This document shows positions 23,525 to 35,828 of a stretch of 64,000 nt of DNA, one piece after another. Numbering within the stretch: position 1 is the first letter of the stretch; each line of letters opens with the position of its first letter. The position numbers were made by a program, and so were the translations under genes. The notes under the pieces are model-generated. The model was not told the DNA's origin. It was given only the letters and a program-made list of their open reading frames with translations, and did no database searches. The DNA is from Lepus europaeus (taxonomy: Eukaryota; Chordata; Mammalia; Lagomorpha; Leporidae), in contig NC_084830.1 in the NCBI RefSeq assembly GCF_033115175.1, forward strand, positions 38,633,409 to 38,697,408, read 5' to 3'.

Positions 23525-23972
23525 TGCAAAGTCTCTGTGACACAGAGATGTTACTTTATGGGGAAAATGGTGTCCTTATAGATGTGATTCAGTTAAGGAT
23601 GTTGAGAGGGAGAGATGGTCCTGGATTATCCAGGTGGGCCCTCATGCAATCCTAAGTGTCCTCATATGACAATAAGCAGAAGGAGACTTATCTGTAGGCC
23701 TGAGAGAATAAAGCTGTGTGATCAATGAAGTAGAGAATGCAATGATGCAGACACAAGCCAAGGAATGTGAGCAGCCACCAAGACTGGAGAAGGCAAGGAA
23801 TTGATTCGCCCTCAGCGCCCGCAGAGGGAGCACACGCTTGCCAATACCTTGATTTCAGGCCAGTGACACTAATTTTGGACTTCTGACCGCTCAAACCATG
23901 AGACAATAAATTTCTGTTGTTTTAAGCCACCAAGTTTATGTAATGTGTTACAGCAGAGACAGAAAACTAATA
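23525..23972 (+). mobile_element. MLT1-type MaLR solo LTR
   Basis: Characteristic order: gtccttatagatgtgattca, gttaaggatgttgag, tggattatccaggtgggccc, ccgtaatcct-like caatcctaagtgtcctcata, tgatttcaggccagtgacac, aaaccatgagacaataaatt, tctgttgttttaagccacca, and acagaaaactaatac at the end. Confidence 0.8.
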
Positions 23973-23984
23973 TACACACTGATA

Positions 23985-25160
23985 TATCTTCTCACATAAG
24001 GATTGTTTAGGTCTTTATTTACCATTAATTACTTTGGATAGATTCCTGGAAGTGGAGCTACAGATCAAAATATATGACCATTTTTTAGGCTTAATGAAGA
24101 TTACCAAATTGGTTTTTAAAACGAATTTACAGAAACACCAATAATGTAAGAGAATGTCTATTCAACAGATCCTGCGCATCATTAATATGAATGTGTACTG
24201 TTCTGATATGCAAAAATAGTTTTTCAATCTTCTTTTAATTTACATTTCTTTGGTGGCTAATGAAGATAAATATTTGGACATGATTGCTTATCAGTTTTCT
24301 TTCTTTTGTATGTGTGCAAAGTTTATTTTTTAAAGGGTTTATATGTATTCTTCCTATAGATATTAAACTTTTGTTTCTTTGATAAAAAACATTTTATCTT
24401 ACTCTATTGTTTGCCAGTTTATTTAGATCGGATTTAGGTTTCTGTTTTTGTAAGGAGCTGGGCAAAACTTTTAGCCACACAAATGAGCAAAGTGTTGATA
24501 TTTTCCTTAGTGCTTTCTTCTGTTGCTCCTAAACATAACGAGTTCCTCTCTCCTTCTAGGAGAAAGCCATAAAGGGCAAATTCTATTTTCCTTGAGACGA
24601 CTTATGTCTTCATGTTGTACTTAACCCCTTTTCTGCCTGAAATTTGCTTTGATCATAGGGAGATCGAAGAATTGAACTGTTTGTTTCACAAGGCAACAAT
24701 GCCTGTTTTTGCACCATTTATTGAATAATCAATTTGTTCTCAACACTTTTCTACCACCTCTTTTGTTATGTATTAAATTCTCATATATAATGATATCTGT
24801 TTCTGGTCTATATATTGTGTTTCTCTGATCTCATTGTTTATTATTTTATCAGTGCCATACAGCTTACAATACTGCATTTTAAAATTTGTTTTCAAATGTG
24901 GTAGACTTCATCACATTCCACTTTATTTCTTGTTTTTTCCTTTAGGTGTTTGTGCATTTTTCATTTTCCAGTAATTTTGATAACATTATTTTAAAAGAGT
25001 TTTCTATTATTTTAAAAGCAGATTTATCTACAGTTTTCTTCCCAATACAAAGTATAGTGACTAGATCATGAAAAGTGCTTATAAATTGTAGCTGTTATTA
25101 ATGTTGCCAAGGAATAACCTTTAAAAACACATTGGTTAATCAATTTGTTTTCTGTGCCAT
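23985..25160 (-). mobile_element. Old L1-type LINE fragment, antisense
   Basis: Antisense of L1 ORF2 C-terminal region in order: gattcctggaagtggagcta (24043-24062), aagattaccaaattgg, tgcaccatttattgaataat (24711-24730), tttctggtctatatattgtg, cagtgccatacagcttacaa. Many stops. It is ancient and related to L1M/HAL1-type copies. Confidence 0.65.
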
Positions 25161-26132
25161 GTAATTTTTCATTCTGCCAATTAAAACCACTATGCCTGTG
25201 AATTTATTCAGTCATCTTTTAGTGAATAAAATGATTGCTAGTTTCCCATCCCTACAAACATACACACACAGAACTGTTTTGACAGATTTTAAAACACATG
25301 ACAAAGAGAATCGTTCTCATAGGAAGCTAAACAGAACTAGTTTTTTGCAAGCCTTTCCTTCAAGTATTCAAAACTACCGAGCTGTGCTTAACTTATGAAC
25401 ACCAAAACCACAGATTCACTTCAGTAAAATCTAGGTCAATTGTGAACTTGTCAAGTGTGAGAAACCTTACTTCTACATATGTTTAAACATTTTGCTGTGT
25501 CTTTCAAAATATAATCACATGGCATTGTTTATTAAAATTAGCTGATTGATCTCCTTGCCTTTTTCTTATGTAATCCCTTGCCATGCATGAACAAAGCTAA
25601 TCCTTAGGGATCACCTACTTTTGCAGTGAAATGTTATTTATTCTGCATCTATCTGTGTCTTCGTGAGCTAACTGTGGCTAACACAGAGACTATTAAGACA
25701 CTGGTCCTGCCATTAAGCTCAGATATAGCAAGGGAAGCAGAGGAGTGAACAGCTCCAGTGGAAGCCTGAGATAAGGGCTTGCTTCCTTCAGATGAGGTTC
25801 CCAAAAGGTTTTATCTTGAGGGTAAGGCAGGGTGGAAACCACAGAAATCCCTCCCCCAACCCGTTTCATTTACTTTGAAATAGCAACTGGCACTTCTTAT
25901 AACCACAACACAGTGGGATAAAAACTGTGACAGTCAACTATGGGAGATGTCTACAGAGAAGACAATACATAAATGGTGCCCTAAAAAATAAGTTAGAGTT
26001 TTTTAATATGGGAAAAAAGATGGAAGGCAATTCAGGAAAATTAAACATGAGGTTGTGAAAGAACAGAAATGACTACAGCCTAGTAAAAGTGTAGGATTTC
26101 AGTTATATACAAATGTGGAAATATAAGATACA
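25161..26132. other. Intergenic, nothing recognised
   Basis: AT-rich sequence without identifiable repeats. ORFs are under 70 codons. Confidence 0.4.
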
Positions 26133-26305
26133 GGGGCCAGTGCTGTGCTGTGGCATAGCGGGTAAAGCCCAAATCCTTGGGTCCCTGCACCCACCTGGAG
26201 ACCAGGAAGAAGCTCGTGGCTCCTGACTTCAGATCAATGCAACTCCAGCCATCACCGCCATCTGGGGAGTGAACTAGTGAATGGAAGAATCTCTCTCTCT
26301 TTCTC

Positions 26306-26346
<41 letters not shown>

Positions 26347-26398
26347 CTGCCTCTCTGTAACTCTTTCAAATAAATAAATAAATCTTTTTTTTAAAAAA
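26133..26398 (+). repeat. C-repeat SINE with internal deletion
   Basis: Head ggggccagtgctgtgctgtg jumps from cgggtaaagccc directly to aaatccttgggtccctgc. This removes about 100 bases between the tRNA-like part and the body. The CT tract and aataaataaataaatctttt tail are intact. Confidence 0.92.
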
Positions 26399-26965
26399 GG
26401 CAAGATATAGTGTAAGAAATTAAGTTTTGAAAAATAAGTTGGAGATAGTGTAAGATTTGCTACATGCATTTGATCTCTATGTGTTATTGTTGGTGAGAGT
26501 CAGATTATAAAGCAGTGGAGTAAGAAAACACAGTCCTTTCTTTCTTTGCAACAACTTCACTAAAATTATTCTTTCCAAGGCCATGAAGAGTCTTCATAGT
26601 GTAGTTAAGTATTTTCAAAACATAATTCTAGGGAGCATATGGTGTGGTGATTGATGAGAGTCAGTATTCGTGGCAGCAGTATCAGTTGAAAGATTGGTGC
26701 CACACTTAAAGCAAAAAATGAGGAGGGTCTGTGTGAAGGAATTGGAAATGGTATATATGTTTATAGAATTATTTAAGATACAGAAAGGGAAAATAATATG
26801 TGATTCATGACAGGGTCATTTTGTAGTTCCTGTTTTTTTCAGTTTCATGAGCAATTAGAGCACTACAAATGGTGTTCAAGGTAGATGATATTGAATTGGA
26901 CTTGATTCTATGTCGTTAAAGCATGTGGTTCAAGACAGAAACATGTGTCTGCTCAAGACTAAGGT
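26399..26965. other. Intergenic, nothing recognised
   Basis: Possible worn L2 sequence, but no diagnostic block was seen. Confidence 0.35.
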
Positions 26966-27290
26966 AGGGGCCGGCACTGTTCGTAGTGAGTAAAAGCTGG
27001 CCTGCAGTGCCAGCATCCCTGCACTGGTTTGAGTCCCGGCTGCTCCACTTCTGATCCAGCTCTCTGCTATGGCCTGGGAAAGCAGTAGAAGATGGCCCAA
27101 GTCCTTGGGTCCCTGGACCCACGTGGGAGATCTAGAAGAAGCTCCTGGCTCATGGTTTTGAATGGGCACAGCTCCGGTCTTTTCGGCCAATTGGGTGAAC
27201 CAGCGATGGAAGACCTCTCTCTCTCTCTCTGCCGCTCCTTCTCCCTCCATGTAACTCTATCAAATAAATAAATAAATCTTCAAAAAAAGA
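26966..27290 (+). repeat. C-repeat SINE
   Basis: Head ggggccggcactgttcgtag with a small deletion after gccagcatccctgcactgg. The flanks actaaggta and aataaggta are a probable target duplication. Confidence 0.93.
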
Positions 27291-27296
27291 AAAAAG

Positions 27297-27964
27297 AATA
27301 AGGTAAAGGGGTAGAGCTAGAGATATGGACTTGGAAATCTTCAGAATTTGTCCATATTAATCTTTCATTCTCCTTCTGCTCATATGGACATTTGTATTCT
27401 AATGCACATGTTCAAGATGATCACGCTACTGTATTTGTTATCAGGCAATATTATAGGTTAATTTACTTAAATCATTCATAAAATTTAACAAGTAGGGGAT
27501 CAAATTTAATAAAAATTTCAAGAATTTAGCAGAACTGGCTGTCGTCATAATGATCTATTTGGAGACCACTATTGCATTAGCTCCTGGAAATATGCCCACA
27601 ATAATAAAGTCACATATTTACATACTTCCAAGATATTTCTGGTTAAGATCTTTGAAATGATCAATGAATTCTAAATAACAAAGCATGATATTTACCAACC
27701 TGTTCCAAGTTGACAGCCACTAGTCTATGGAAACTACTGTCAAGGTCACCAGCGATCTTTGTGTTGGAAATTTAGTGTGCATTTTTCTCCCCCCACCCCA
27801 TATTAAGCAACCTTTCCTAGCTTTTCTACACACAGAAATATATCTCTTTCTTGACACACTCTTCTTGCATGGTTTTGATTAAGTTTTTTCCTATCTTAGT
27901 AACTTCTTAGTCACCATCACTAGTTCTTTCTTAATATTTGACCTCTAAATGTTGTGCTTCTTCT
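27297..27964. other. Intergenic, nothing recognised
   Basis: No repeat or gene signature. Confidence 0.4.
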
Positions 27965-28302
27965 TTTTTGAAAATTTTTTTTGGTTTTTATTTATTTGAA
28001 AGGCAGAAGGACATACACAGACAGGCAGAGACAGAGAAACAACTTCCGTCTGCAGGCACTCCCAAAATGCCTGCAGCATCCAGGGCTGAGCCAGGCAAAA
28101 AAGAGGAGAGAACTCAGTCTGGGTCTCCTGAATGATTGGCAGGGATCCAAATAGGTGGCCCACCACATTCTGCCTCCCAGGGTGCACCTGTGTAGGAAGC
28201 TAGAACCAGGAACAGTTCTGGAACTTGAACCCAGACAGAAACTCTGATACGGATGTGAGCATCCTAAGTGGCATCGTAACTGCTGCACCAAACTCCCACT
28301 TC
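27965..28302 (-). repeat. C-repeat SINE, old copy
   Basis: Reverse copy: ttatttatttgaaaggcaga near 27990, ending near tgctgcaccaaactcccact. Diverged, with the CT tract reduced. Confidence 0.85.
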
Positions 28303-28391
28303 CAAACATTCTATTTATTCTGAGTTAGCCTCTCGTCTTTTTGTACAGTTTGTTTCCCCACATCATTCTTTTGCCTTCAAATATGTCCTAC

Positions 28392-28620
28392 AGGTTTAAG
28401 CATCACTAATCTGAAAAATCCAAAATCCCAAATGCTCAAATCTGAAAGATTTTGAGTGCCAACCTGACACCACAGGTGAAAGATTCCACAATTGACCTTA
28501 TGTGATGGGTCACTCAAAACATGCTAAAAATGTTGTATAAAATTACCTCAGGCCATGCATGTAAGGTATATGTGAAGCAAATGATTTCTATGTTTAGACT
28601 GGGGTTCCATGTCATTATGC
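28392..28620 (-). mobile_element. Tigger/pogo-like DNA element fragment
   Basis: caggtttaagcatcactaat, ctgaaaaatccaaaatccca, aatgctcaaatctgaaag, then cttatgtgatgggtcactca. These are the terminal and subterminal sequences of a pogo-type element, related to the short copy at 51974. The other end is lost. Confidence 0.65.
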
Positions 28621-28748
28621 ACATTTTGACAACTCGTGCTTCTCAAGTCCGAACTTCAAATCATATTTATCCCTAGCATTTTGGAAAGCAGATACTGAGC
28701 ATATATTTTTAATAACATTTAAATTTATATCTAGAGACTGGACACCAT

Positions 28749-28761
28749 ACACACACACACC

Positions 28762-28808
<47 letters not shown>
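28749..28808 (+). repeat. (CA)n-(TA)n compound microsatellite
   Basis: CA units with two interruptions (28749-28792) pass into ATAT units (28793-28808). Confidence 0.95.
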
Positions 28809-28819
28809 CCAACTGCTTA

Positions 28820-29545
28820 GACTTCTCCCTTTGGAGATCTCATAGGCATCTCAGATTCAACAGATCTAAGACAGATCTTCTGCTTCTTTCCTGTCCCCAG
28901 TTCCAAAAACTGTTTTTTGTTTGTTTATTTTTTTTATTTGACAGAGTTAGACAGTGAGAGAGAGAGACAGAGAGAAAGGTCTTCCTTCCGTTGGTTCACC
29001 CCCCAAATGGCCGCCACGGCCAGCGCACTGCTACAATCTGAAGCCAGGAGCCAGGTGCTTCCTCCTGGTCTCCCATGCGGGTGCAGAGGCCCAAGCACCT
29101 GGGCCATCCTCCACTGCCTTCCCGGGCCACAGCAGAGAGCTGGACTGGAAGAGGAGCAGCAGGGACTAGAACCTGGCGCCCATATGGGATGCCAGCACCG
29201 CAGGCAGAGGATTAGCCAAGTGAACCATGGCGCCAGCCCCATTGTTTGTTTATTTTTGAGTATTCCTGATCATGGTAAGGGGTATTCAGTCACATGAGCT
29301 AGAAATGTACAAGTCAACCCCGATCCTTTCCTTACCAGCATCCACACTCCTTCTGCATTCAGCCCATCAGTCAAAATACACTTTGACTGCCTTCCAGTTG
29401 TCTCTCTCCACAGCCATCATCCTCATCCGAGCCACTGCCACGGCTCACCTGAACTGGTCTATTCAACACTGGACTGATTTCTCTGCTTCTACTGTGCCAC
29501 TGTCCAATCTATTCTTCACCCAGCAGTCAAATGGGAAGCAGAAGG
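28820..29545 (+). mobile_element. L2 LINE fragment split by a SINE
   Basis: Left piece: ggcatctcagattcaacaga. Right piece: ttgactgccttccagttgtc, tcatcctcatccgagccact, then acctgaactggtc, and caatctattcttcacccagc. Both fit the L2 ORF2 end and 3' region. Confidence 0.6.
28933..29241 (-). repeat. C-repeat SINE
   Basis: Reverse copy ending atggcgccagcccc. A 16-base T-rich duplication, ttgtttgtttattttt, is at 28917-28932 and 29242-29257. Confidence 0.95.
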
Positions 29546-30269
29546 GGGAAGGAAGGCAGGAGAAGGACAGTGAGGGTGAAAAGGAGGGAGGGGGCGGAAA
29601 TAAAGTAGAGTAGGCTATAAGTAACCAGTTACCAGGGTTTGATTCTCATGAAAACTGAAGAGCATATTACATAAAGAGAGTAGCTTCGGTTTTTGGGTTG
29701 TCAAACACTGTATCAGAAGAATTTCTGTAACCAGACATTTGGAATTTGCCTTGTGACACCAACATTCATACAACCGAGAGAATTAAAGCTAGTAATTAAG
29801 ACTGGCAATCAGGGTTTTCAGCTCTTGTGGATTTAATAACCCTTAATTTGCGAACGCTTGTGCCAGAAAGACTGCATCTTCAAAAAAAATCAAAAACATG
29901 AAAGCATAACTAATACACAAGCACCAATGTTTGATTAAATATCAGAGGAAGAATGAAAACCTGAAGAAAACACTCAAACAATTCAGTGTATCCGGATGAG
30001 ACAATAACGAAAGCATGGGCTGGAATGCACTGAAGGGTGCACTGAGGCATGCTTGGAAGAACGGGGTTGTGCCAGACCTCACCTCCTTCTTCCCAGCTTC
30101 ACAGAAAGAAGCATCCTTTGTACTCTGGGCTAAGATCTCGGCCTGTTTCTTTCCATCTCCTCTAGAACCTTTCTTCAAAGGTTGTTTCCTCTTCCTCCCA
30201 TAGTTGAACATCCTTCGTTGTCCATACACTCCTTCTCTGAAGCCTGAACAAGGCCAGCTTCCTGTTCAA
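29546..30269. other. Intergenic, nothing recognised
   Basis: A purine-rich stretch at 29535-29610 is simple sequence. The two overlapping ORFs near 29942-30229 resemble no known protein. Confidence 0.4.
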
Positions 30270-30648
30270 AATACAATCAAGCTCTGCATCTACAGTTCCA
30301 CATCTGTGAGTCCTGCATCTAAGGGTTTCATATGCATGGATTCAATCAATCACTAAGAGGAAAATTTTGGAAGAAAAATTACATCCTTTGGGGCCGGCGC
30401 TGTGGTGTATTGGGCAAAGCCGCCGCCTGCAGTGCCAGCATCCCTTATGGACACCAGTTCAAGTCCCGGCTGCTCCTCTTCTGATCCAGCTCTCAGCTAC
30501 GACCTGGGAGAGCAGTAGAAGAAGGCCCAAATCCTTGGGCCCCTGCACCCACATGGGAGACCTGGAAGAAGCTGCTGACTCCTGGCTTTGGATCAACTCA
30601 GCTCTGGCTGTTATGGCCATTTGGAGAGTGAACCAGTGGGTAAAAGAC

Positions 30649-30692
<44 letters not shown>

Positions 30693-31013
30693 GCCTCTAC
30701 CTCTCTGTAACTCTGCTTTTCTAATAAATAAATAAAATCTTTTAAAAAAGAAAAAAAATCCATACTGAACATCTGCAGACTTTTTTTCTTATTATTATTT
30801 CCTAAATGATATGATGTAGCAACCATTTGCATGTATTTACATTGTGTTATGATTATAAATATTCTAGAGATGATTTATAGTATACAGGAGGATTCCATAG
30901 GCTATACAAAAATATCATCCCTTTTTATATAAGGAACTTAAGCATCCATAGATTTTGGTATCTGCAGGGATCCTGGAGCCAATCCCCTAAGGATATCAAG
31001 GGATGACTATATA
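30270..31013 (+). mobile_element. MER2-like pogo/Tigger element split by a SINE
   Basis: Left: agctctgcatctacagttcc, gcatggattcaatcaatcac. Right: catactgaacatctgcagac, acattgtgttatgattataa, attctagagatgatttatag, tttatataaggaacttaagc, ttttggtatctgcagggatc and atcaagggatgactat at the terminus. Confidence 0.8.
30390..30757 (+). repeat. C-repeat SINE inserted in MER2-like element
   Basis: Head ggggccggcgctgtggtgta. The expanded TC tract (30651-30691) contains one GT interruption. Tail aataaataaataaaatcttt. Confidence 0.93.
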
Positions 31014-31019
31014 AAGTCT

Positions 31020-31358
31020 TTTTTTTTTTTTTAAGATTTACTCATTTATTCGAAAGGTAGAGTTGCAGAGTGGAAAGGAGAGACAGAAAGAGAGAGAGAG
31101 ATCTTCCATCCGCTGGTTCATTCCCAGATGGCCACAACATCTAGGACTGAGTGAGTCAGACTGGAGGCAGGAGCTTCATCCAGATCTCTCACGTGGGTGC
31201 AGAGACCCAATCACTTGGATCATCTTCCGCTGCTTTTCCAGGTGCATTAACAAGGAGCTGAGCCAGATGTGGAGCAGCTGAGATTTGAACTGGTGCCCAA
31301 AGGGGGTGCCTGCATCACAGGCAAACGCTTGACCCACAGCACCACAACGCCAGCCCCA
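31020..31358 (-). repeat. C-repeat SINE
   Basis: Reverse copy ending agcaccacaacgccagcccc. The flanks tatataaagtcttt and tgtataccgtcttt are a decayed 14-base duplication. It inserted at the end of the MER2-like element. Confidence 0.9.
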
Positions 31359-31492
31359 TGTATACCGTCTTTGACCTTTAATTATCCAATAGAATCTCTG
31401 TCCCTTCTCAATTTAATCTTTATTTTTTTCCCAGCAAGCTCCTCCACAGAGCATTCTTCCCTTGGGTAAGAGCCATGATGATTCTGCTCGTG

Positions 31493-31650
31493 AGACAGAC
31501 AATTAGCCTGGTGATTAAGATGCCCATGTCCCACATTGCAGTATTAGGATATGATACCTGGTTCCAGCTCCTGACTACAGCTTCCCACTAGTGCAGACCC
31601 AGGAGATGCAGTGCTGAAAAACTAGGTTGAGTTCCCAGATCCTGCCTTTG

Positions 31651-31691
<41 letters not shown>

Positions 31692-31735
31692 TGTCTTTCA
31701 AATAAACACATTTGTGTTTGTGTTTGTGTTTTAAA
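31493..31735 (+). repeat. C-repeat SINE, old and shortened
   Basis: cctggtgattaagatgccca corresponds to the head, ggttgagttcccagatcctg to the body. TC tract at 31660-31683. Tail ctttcaaataaacaca. Confidence 0.75.
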
Positions 31736-31737
31736 GA

Positions 31738-32828
31738 CTCAGCTCTTACTACCTCTCTGATGCTGCTCTGGCAAAGGTCTTCATTTACACTCTAAACATG
31801 TGCTCTTTTAATCCAAGACCTTGGCCTTTCTGTATTATCTGGCCACGTTGCCATCACTCTGCTTGGAGAAATTTTTCCTTTGGTCAACAGAAACTAGCTC
31901 TCTTATGTCCCATACTACTAATATCACCATTCATGTAGGTTTATTTGCCGGATCCTCTTCTTCCATAATCCTGTAATGTTGGTAATTGCCAAGGATAACA
32001 TCTGTATTTCACTCCTGATTTTATTCATTCCTATAACTTCAGTTGGTGCCTTCATGCCAATAATGCCTATATCCATACCTGTAGGACAGACCTCTACCCT
32101 GTGTCTGGGAGTTTTCATTTTACTATTCACAGATGTTTCAAAACAATCTCCAATCCTAATATTTGTTGCTCTTCTGAACTTTCTTCATCTTAATGAATAG
32201 CCCACCATCTACCCATGTATCCAAGCCAAGAATATGGGAATCATCTTATATTCCTCCTTTTTTTTTATTCCAACGTACAAACAAGTCTCATCTAATCTAC
32301 CTTTTTAAAATTGTTCTTCAAATCTGTCTTCTTTTCAACCTGTGGCTACTGCTTTAATCAAGCCCACAGAAATAGTTTTCCAAGGCTTTTGTTGCCTTCA
32401 GTCTGTCATCACTTTTATCCTTCTACCAAGTTATGATCTCAATTTTTTCTCAAACTACAGTTCTTTCTCTATACCCCACTTATACTTTTGTGTCCTTGGC
32501 CTGTAGTGCCTTGGTCCTTGTTACCCTCAGATTTTCACGCACATTTGAAAGATAACCTTCTTTGCAGACATTTCTTAGCCCTTCCAAGCCCATAAACTCA
32601 TAATTTACCCTTACACTCCAATTACATTCTATACTAACATCTTTTGTACACCCCAAATATTTCAGTGCACCTAAAAATAGTTCTACTATATTCTAAGTTT
32701 CCTTTGCCCTATTTTAGGTTCCTTGATGTCAGGAACTGGAACTAGCTCATCTTGCTACTCCCAGCACCAAAAAAAAAGCATGCAGTTCATAGTTGACAAC
32801 AACATAAGCTTGTTGAATGAGTGACTAG
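31738..32828 (+). mobile_element. L2 LINE, long 3' part
   Basis: Follows L2 order in sense: gtatccaagccaagaatatg, gaatcatcttatattcctcc, cctgtggctactgctttaat, ttgccttcagtctgtcatca, cttccaagcccataaactca, ggttccttgatgtcaggaac, ttgttgaatgagtgac at the terminus. It is one of the longest L2 segments here and has no intact ORF. Confidence 0.65.
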
Positions 32829-35639
32829 CCCTAACACTGTCAAAAGAACAAAAACACTATTACAAAAGATAGTTCCTCTAGTCTAAAAATGGTAATGCAG
32901 CACATTAAAATTCAGTACATCAGCACTCACCTCTGCCTCAAAATCTGGTTCTGCCTTTAAACTACAATCCTAACTGTAACAATAATGAAATATTAAATGT
33001 TCATTGAATAAAATTTTCCAAGGCATATGGAAAGCACAGGTTTTCATGATTGCCTGGAGACAATCTCATAAGGCCCTTCCATTAATCAGAGCCCTTCTGC
33101 TCTTGCCCCAAGTAGAAAGTATGCCTTGCTGACGTTCACATGTTCCCTCAGGCTACAGTTACACCATTTACCTATGTGCTGCTGGTGCCTATCAATTCAG
33201 AGAGTAAAGCAGAGGAGCTGCACTATTTTACAAAACACACTGGGTGCACTAAAGAGCATCCTTAGTCTAGAGCCGGTCTGAGTCCTACTGACGATGTTGT
33301 CCAGTACTCCTGACCTAACCATAGGGAACTTTCTCTTCCTTCCTGGATCATTTGTCTATCTGGAGCTAACTCACTTCTCACTCTGACCTTTGGTTCTTTC
33401 TAATAATTTCTGGAAGACACGGACTGCATCCAAGAGCAGAGGTGGACAACACCTAGGTAAAGGAAAATTCACTGAAATCAGCAGAAATAATAAGAACAGA
33501 CCAGGAACTGAGGTTCTCAGTTCCAGAGATGAGAGGTCAAGTTTATAAGAAACTGCAGTCCAGTCCCAGGCTTGACCTCCTGAAATCAAAGATTATCTGA
33601 TCCAAGGATGGGAGAAAATGCTGGACAGAAGAACTTCAGAAGTAGAGCTGAAAGAGAGTAGACCTGTCAGAGTCAGAGGCAGGAAACAGCAGGAGTTGGC
33701 CTAGTTTCCAAGAGAAGGCAGTGGTGGCTTCTCAACAGGAGTCCTGCTGTCGGACTCCAATGCCTGTGCTCGTGGGTTGAGCATCCTGACCCTTCAACGG
33801 TACTGGTGAAGATCAGAACTAAGGTACATAAAACACCTAGCTTAGTGACTGACATCCATACTATTTATCTTACACTTGACCTCAGCCACTTTTCCCCCTG
33901 GGATTTTTTAATTGACTTGACATTTCACCAACAGAAGTTCTGTGTACTCTTCGAACCCAACAACTCCATTATGCTCACCATCCTCAAGAATTTTGAAAAC
34001 ATGTTGATGGATTACTGTCATGACCTTTTTCCTAGGTAGTAACACTTGAAGATTTCTCCATGCAGAGAATTATCTGGAGTGCTCACCTTTGCTCCAGCAG
34101 ATTTCAGTGATGCCACTGTTTAAAAAATGTGTTCCTCAACCTGCGGTGACTCTGTTTTGTATTGTTTTAATGATAAGTTCTGGCACTCATTCTGGTCTCA
34201 TCTCCTCAAGCTCCTTAACATACTTCCCTTCCTCTGCTCAACTTTGAACTCCCGGGATTTACACACTGGTCTTCCTCACGTTCTGAAAAACTGGTGTATA
34301 ATATCTCTTCAAAGGCTTAATGAAGTCCTTAAGTATTATTATTTCTTCAATTACTGAATATTCAGAATGGATCAATTCCAACACCTTTCCCACTAACATG
34401 TGGATGTAGTAGTAGCTAAGCTTTGTTTCTTGTAAACATACACAAAAAAAAAAAAAAACCCACATAAGATATATTTAGCATATAAACAAAGAATTACATT
34501 TACAGGATGAATAATCTTACTAAAAGTTAATGTCTTAAGATAAGAAACATGTAAGGAAAAAAAATTTTTTAAATGTTGCCATATTTACACTTCAAAGAAG
34601 CATATATGAAATCAATGGGGGAATTGAATTTTGTAGTGTTCAGATTTTAATTTTAAATAATTGACTCCATACAAAAATTGAAGGACCAACAACGGTAAAG
34701 CATAGTCCTTGGTATAGAGTCATTGAATAGCACTCAAGATAAACAGCAGCACAGATTTCTTCAAATGGAGTAACTGCATTGTTTTACCAGACTAATAATC
34801 TCTCCTCTGCTCCCATTTTTTTCTTATCCTTCATGATATTTGGAGAGTTTGCAAATTGAAATGTGATATCCCATAAGAATACAAATTCTTTTACTGTTGT
34901 TCCTTTGTTTCAAATTTTGTTTTTGTTGTTCCACACAACACGTGCAGAGTTTGCTGGGCTAGACCATGGCTACTAGAGATGGTAGCATGTTACCCAGATA
35001 ATCAAGACTGAAATCAAGTTCTGCCTAAACAATAGCTCTCTTATTGCTAACCTTATTGTTGGTAGTAAACATTTTTACTCACTCTTAAAAAGAAAACATC
35101 CAGGAGGAATTTGGAGTTTAGAAATGAACTCTTTTAGGTTCTTGAATGTGAGTTACAAACTTTGTAGCATTATACTTGTATTGACGAAATCATAGTTGTT
35201 TGAAATTTCAAATGCTGAAAGAGATGACCAGAGTGATTTGTCTATTATACATGAGAAAAAGTAGTAAAAATGATATGGGCTTAAAATGTTATTCTTATTG
35301 CATAGATTAAAAATGTCTTTAAAATTGCTACTGACATTTGTTTCCAAAGAGCAATCCAATTTCCGATCTCTGCATGCTTGGTTGGACTGTCTCTTATTAC
35401 TGTTTCTCAATGGTCCACAGTTATCCTTCATAGTGTAAAATGGTTATTTGGTGTTCTTAAACATGTTTCCCCCACATCCCTTACTTGCATTTACTTCATT
35501 TAGTTTTATACACAGTATAAAATACAGTAAATGCTTAGAATTCTCTTTACACAGCTCTTATAGCTTTCTAGAACCATTAAGAACTCCACTTTTTTAAAAA
35601 TAATTTTTCTACTACTCTTGTTAGAGCCATGAAATTTAG
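32829..35639. other. Intergenic, 2.8 kb without nameable repeats
   Basis: No SINE, L1 or DNA element is recognisable over this span, which is unusually clean for the region. 34140-34300 has a faint L2-like composition. ORFs are under 95 codons. Confidence 0.4.
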
Positions 35640-35740
35640 ACTCAGAAGACCTGCGAGTTTTGTCACTTACCAGCACTGCAAACATGAACAAATCATTCAT
35701 TTTTCTGAATCTTTATTTATTAAATAATGGCATTCTCTTT
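35640..35740 (+). repeat. MIR SINE fragment
   Basis: ctcagaagacctgcgag, gtcacttaccagcactgcaa and tctgaatctttatttattaa follow the MIR core order. Confidence 0.6.
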
Positions 35741-35784
35741 ACTTATATATTAAGCAATAACTAGTTGTCTTACTTTTAGCTCAC

Positions 35785-35828
35785 TACTTAACCACTCTGT
35801 GCCTTTATTTCCTCTTTTACAAAATTTA
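35785..35828 (+). repeat. MIR SINE, left half of a copy split by an L1
   Basis: cttaaccactctgtgccttt, then atttcctcttttacaaa is the MIR block resembling TTACTTAACCTCTCTGTGCC. It resumes at 37357. Confidence 0.7.
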
